From contig VWZF01002261.1 in the NCBI GenBank assembly GCA_013396755.1, forward strand, positions 1,488,001 to 1,552,000: 64,000 bases of DNA, given 5' to 3'. Under the pieces are notes generated by a model. It was not told the origin of the DNA. It searched no databases and saw only the letters and a program-made list of their open reading frames with translations. Positions within the stretch are counted from its first letter, which is position 1. Each line of letters begins with the position of its first letter. Source of the DNA: Sclerurus mexicanus. Lineage: Eukaryota > Chordata > Aves > Passeriformes > Furnariidae. Shown here in pieces: positions 60,166-64,000 of this stretch. The position numbers were made by a program, and so were the translations under genes.

Positions 60166-61102
60166 ATTGTTACTGACAGTCCTGACCAGTATTTCTAAAA
60201 CTACCAGTGCAGCAGTAGTATTTTCAGGTGGGCCTACCATTAGATGGATGTCTCTATTCCTTAGAGAAATTTGCTTTTTCTGGTGCTTAGTCTGATGCAT
60301 GTGATATGTACAGGCTGTATGTCAAAAAGTCACAGCAATCTTTGGGGTGCTTTAGCAATAATCTCAAATCTCTTGAGAAGAACGATGAGTGTTTTATTTA
60401 AATGTCCTCTAGCGAGAGTCCTACTTTCAAACATATATCTGTGTTCTGTCAGCCCCTCCTTTCAACATCAACTGCCTTTTTATATGTCAGGTCCATAACA
60501 CTGGGTTTGCTTTGCCCAAAGTCATATTTACACAATCCTCTTGTCAGTTTGATTGAGACAAATGCAGAAAGTGACAGATGGGTTAATGGTCCTACCACAG
60601 TGTCATCACATCACTTCAGGAAATAGCATCGATACACAATTGTGGTGTGATGTGCTATTACAGTTCATTTGTCTTTAGAACAATTCTGGAGAATCAGTGA
60701 GTGTCCCTTGCTTCACGATCAGCCATAAAACTACACATCCTGCCCCTCTCAGTTGTTGATACATTATTCCATGCCTTAGTTCCTGCAATTGATTCTTGAG
60801 CCTTAACACTGCCTCTGGAGATGGACAAAAGTCAGAGTTTCATTTTTATCAGGAAATATTGCTTTAGTTTCAGTTTAGGAGAAAAAAAAAAAACCAAAAA
60901 CAAAAAGCCAGAGCAAAACAAACAAAAAAAATGAACACTCCCCTCCCCTGTTCCAAGTGTTCATCATCAGTCCCAAACCAAATTTGTGCAGCAACCAGAC
61001 ACATCTTTGCAATTACCATTGCAGGTGCATAGTGGAATTAATATTTTTGTAACTTTCTGTGTTCCCAGCGTCCATGGGTTCAGTGAATGTTAAAAGCAAA
61101 TA
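60166..61102. other. Spacer between two inverted CR1 copies
   Basis: About 940 bp without a gene. It holds an A12 run with an A/C-rich tail at 60891-60931 and short chance frames at 60271-60626. It separates the 5' ends of the two opposed CR1 copies. Confidence 0.6.
60891..60935 (+). repeat. A/C-rich low-complexity tract
   Basis: A12 followed by CCAAAAACAAAAAGCC and further A-runs; the same class as the tracts at 21.4, 53.0 and 57.4 kb. Confidence 0.65.
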
Positions 61103-61497
61103 ATAAGAGGAGCAGCTGAGGGAGCTGGGTCTGTTTAGCCTGGAGAAAAAGAGGCTCAGGGGAAACCTTAGCAGAAGTCTTATGGCCCTCTACAACTACC
61201 TGAAAGGAAGTTGTAACCAAGTGGGAGTCAACCTCTTCTCCCAGGAAACCAGAGACAGGACAAGAGGACCAGGCTGCACCAGATGAAGTTCAGGTTAGAT
61301 ATCAGGAAGAATTTCTTCATGAAAAGGGTTGTCAAGCATTGAAATGGACTGCCCAGGGAGGTAGTGGAGTCACCCCTGGAGGTGTTCGAGAAACGACTGG
61401 AGATAGCACTTAATGCTGTGGTGTAGTTGACAAGGTGGTGATGAGTCATAGGTTGGACTTGATCTTGGAGGTCTCTTCCAACCTAAATGATTCCATG
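61103..61497 (+). mobile_element. CR1 LINE, 5'-truncated, plus strand
   Basis: About 395 bp of CR1 3' sequence in sense orientation. Landmarks in order are GCTGAGGGAGCTGGGTCTGT, TTTAGCCTGGAGAAAAAGAGG, CTCTACAACTACCTGAAAGG, CTCTTCTCCCAGGAAACC, AGGAAGAATTTCTTCATG, GGACTGCCCAGGGAGG and GGAGGTCTCTTCCAACCTAA, ending ATGATTCCATGATTCCA (the CR1 terminal short repeat). It shares the GTTGACAAGGTGGTGATGAG-type segment with the copy at 59.7 kb, suggesting related subfamilies. No open frame survives. It lies head to head with that copy. Confidence 0.95.
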
Positions 61498-64000
61498 ATT
61501 CCACTCTCCCCTCTCTGCTGTTTGCAATAGTTCCTGCTCACCCTGCCAGGCTTTGTGCTTCTCTACCTCACATCCACTTTAAAGATACATGAGGAAATGA
61601 TAAGTTCCTGTCTGCAGCAGGCAAGTTTCTATTCATTGCCTACTCCCAGCTTGAGATCAGTACTCTCAATACTAAGATACAAAGGTATTTTAACTCAGTT
61701 TTTCATGTCTGCGTTTACACCACTTCCCTCACATTGAAGCACTCCACAATAGAACACTTTGGTATTACGTAACTTCTGCGAATAGCAAGGTATTTCTGTG
61801 AAAGTGCATTGTGAAATAAATTGTATTGCATTGTATAGGAGACATAATATGACATTCTCCAGAGAAAACAATTATTTGCTCAATAACGTTCATCACATTC
61901 AGCTCTTCAGCTTATGGGACATTCTTGTAAGGTCAGAAGGGTATGTTTCTTGGTAAAATAATTCTATTCCAACTTAGACTATCCTCTTTCACTAAATGTG
62001 AAAACTACATAAAACTGCATTAAAGCAGTCTCATCATGGTCATAAGAGAAGTGGACTTTTCTTTTGAGAAAATACATTTCCTGCTTATTTTCAAAATTGT
62101 TATTTCTAGATCTGGCTGTTCACATAAATTAGATTTCTCCTTCTCTGAATCACAGATACAACATAGTCTTGGGAGACCATAAATTGCAGAAGTTATTTTT
62201 GTGAACAGTATCTGTGACACTCCATTCCTTAAAAGTTTTCTTAAATTCTTTGTTTCAGGTCTTCTGTGGATTGACTTGTAAACAAAAATCTACTTGTATT
62301 TTATGTAACCAGTTTTAGCCTTTTTTTTTTCTCCAAACAACAAGTGTCATCAAAATGACAAGATTTTAATGGCACCCAGTAAGAGTTTTGTGTTGTCCTG
62401 ATAAGTTTGGCTAGCTGATCTCATTAAAAAATAAAATAAAATAAAATTTCAGAATATTAAGAAGCGTTCAATAAAAGGCTCCTTAGTTGTGGCCTCTTTG
62501 TTAGTAGCCTTGAAGTTTTCCTTAGCATTAGCTTTGATCACTGGCTGTGTGTAATCAGCTACTGTTTAGCAGGGGGTACAGCAGGCTCTCATCTTCAGGT
62601 AATGCAACCTTACTGATGGGCCAGGTCAGCCAATACATAAAAGTAAATTGAAACTGGATTGTGGCCGCCTATCAAAATGCACAGTTCTGTTTCGTCTTTT
62701 AAGCATAAGGTACATTACATGTAATCAAAAGAAGGTGAAGGCACCAAAAGAGTGGTTACTGTCCACCTGTGCCTTGGGAGTTTCCAGCCTTAACACTCAT
62801 TTAAACAGGATTCATGAGATGTTACTGAAGGGAGACCAGAGCAGCTGTGCTGGAGACTCTTACAAAACAATTTATAAAACTTTGTGTATCCTTAACAATG
62901 TGCAAAGTATTAAATGCTTTTGCAGCACAAATGTCATGCTTGTTTTCTCAGCTTAAATAACAAAACAGTACAAACATGAAACAAGAAAATGTCAGTCTTT
63001 ACATATATATTTTTTTAATAAACTGTAAAGTCTCTATTAAAAACACTTATTTCCAATGCAAGAATAATCCTTAGAAGTTTAACTTTGACACATACTCATG
63101 TACCTAACATGTGTAGAACTAAGTTTTTTTTTCTTTTCTTTCTTCCTTTAATTCATTTGGTTAACCAAAATGGATACTAATTAAATCTGATTGTGAGCAG
63201 TCTTAGGCATCCTTGCTTCTGCTTCTTTAGGATGGATTCGGGTAAGCCTGTTTCTACTTGTAGCTTCTCTTCTGTCAGAAGAGGAAAGGAGGTAAAACTA
63301 GATATAAAAATATTTCCTCCTCAGTAATGGCAATCTAATAGGATCTGCACGTAGCTTTCCTTTGACAGGATCAGCTAGACATTTGAGAGTCTGTCAGATG
63401 ATCCCTGATTAACTGAGACAAAAAAAAAATCAATATTTACGTTAAGTAAGTGATGGTTGTCAAGTAGATGGGAAAATATCCAAAGTTTAATGTAATTGAC
63501 CCATATAACACAAAAATGGGCAGGGGGAGCGAGAGAAAAGAAAAAACTCTGTGAAAACTGGTTTTCAGTGTCTCAAAGTATGAACAAGGAGTAGCTTGCT
63601 GTGGGCCATACTCAAAATATTATTTCTGCTTATCTGTCTCATCTTTCCTGATGAACCATCCTGCTACTGGTTTGAATTTGTCAAATTCAAACTGTGGGAG
63701 CCCCTTCTCAGCAGAGTGTTTTTCAATTTACAGTAATGCAGTGTTTGCCACATAACAATACCCTTTTGAAATACTTTTTTAGTCGAGATCAGCTCAAGTA
63801 CCCTCAGCAAAGAAATGTACCTTTCCAATCCTGCCTTACAAAGAATTTTCATATAGGCTAATCTAGTCCAAATCTCTATATATAATTTATAGGTGTTTAT
63901 TATGCATATATTTTATCTATATCGTCTTATCCAGAACTGCCCTTCAGATAAGAGCCCTGATTTACAAATATTGGTTCTGTTAAAATGTTTGTTGTATGTT
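61498..64000. other. Non-coding DNA, no gene recognised
   Basis: AT-rich sequence with short chance frames only (61555-61737, 62020-62220, 62648-62956, 63664-63852). It contains an AAAAT repeat at 62424-62446 and several A or T runs. The last 150 bases are AT-rich. Nothing else is supported. Confidence 0.6.
62424..62446 (+). repeat. (AAAAT)n microsatellite
   Basis: About four to five consecutive AAAAT units. Confidence 0.85.

Noticed and set aside
59777..60295. 172-codon frame, the longest in the window, as a gene
   Set aside because: It is the antisense shadow of a CR1 retrotransposon fragment.
1..64000. CRISPR array, operon or prokaryotic mobile system
   Set aside because: No spaced identical repeats and no dense gene packing or ribosome-binding sites; CR1 elements and microsatellites point to a bird nuclear genome.
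1..64000. tRNA, rRNA or snRNA genes
   Set aside because: I noticed no cloverleaf-compatible A/B boxes or conserved rRNA/snRNA blocks while reading, but a covariance-model scan was not possible, so short RNA genes could be missed.

Overview
This is a stretch of vertebrate nuclear DNA, almost certainly from a bird. The diagnostic elements are several copies of CR1 (chicken repeat 1), the dominant avian LINE. Two are good copies: a minus-strand one at about 59725-60165 and a plus-strand one at about 61103-61497. A third, older copy lies at 23194-23450 on the minus strand, and there are short 3'-end scraps near 48912 and 38938. The DNA is AT-rich, with no CpG island, no operon-like gene packing, and many homopolymer, TA, CA and A/C-rich tracts. 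That is typical of an avian intergenic or large-intron region.

I could not identify any protein-coding gene. The open frames are short, overlap on both strands, lack recognisable domains and look like chance frames. The exception is a frame inside the 59.7-60.3 kb CR1, which resembles the degraded C-terminal end of the CR1 ORF2 reverse-transcriptase protein. A few places pair a good splice acceptor with a good donor (9.5, 16.9, 20.1, 21.1, 29.4, 31.3 and 34.9 kb). I list them as low-confidence exon candidates because such pairs also arise by chance.

Layout. 1-8.9 kb is AT-rich, featureless DNA containing an assembly join (single N at 4864) with a 59-bp exact repeat and a near repeat around it. 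8.9-9.5 kb is a pyrimidine-rich block. 10.9 kb has a palindromic TTAATTAA mini-repeat. 17.98-19.06 kb holds two diverged direct copies of a ~155-bp segment around a possible antisense LTR-like insertion. 20-22 kb has exon candidates and a perfect hairpin. 23.2 kb is an old CR1. 24.0-25.6 kb, 34.6 kb, 40.4 kb, 41.6 kb and 58.1 kb look like possible conserved regulatory DNA (homeodomain-type TAAT motifs, palindromes), judged by eye only. 50.1-51.7 kb is a GC-richer block that seems to be a degenerate interspersed repeat. 59.7-61.5 kb holds the two CR1s, head to head. The remainder is low-complexity tracts and unremarkable non-coding DNA.

I see no evidence for a new biological system. The most useful observations are the probable assembly duplication at 4.56-4.97 kb, the inverted CR1 pair, the 18-19 kb duplicated block, and the testable exon and regulatory candidates.
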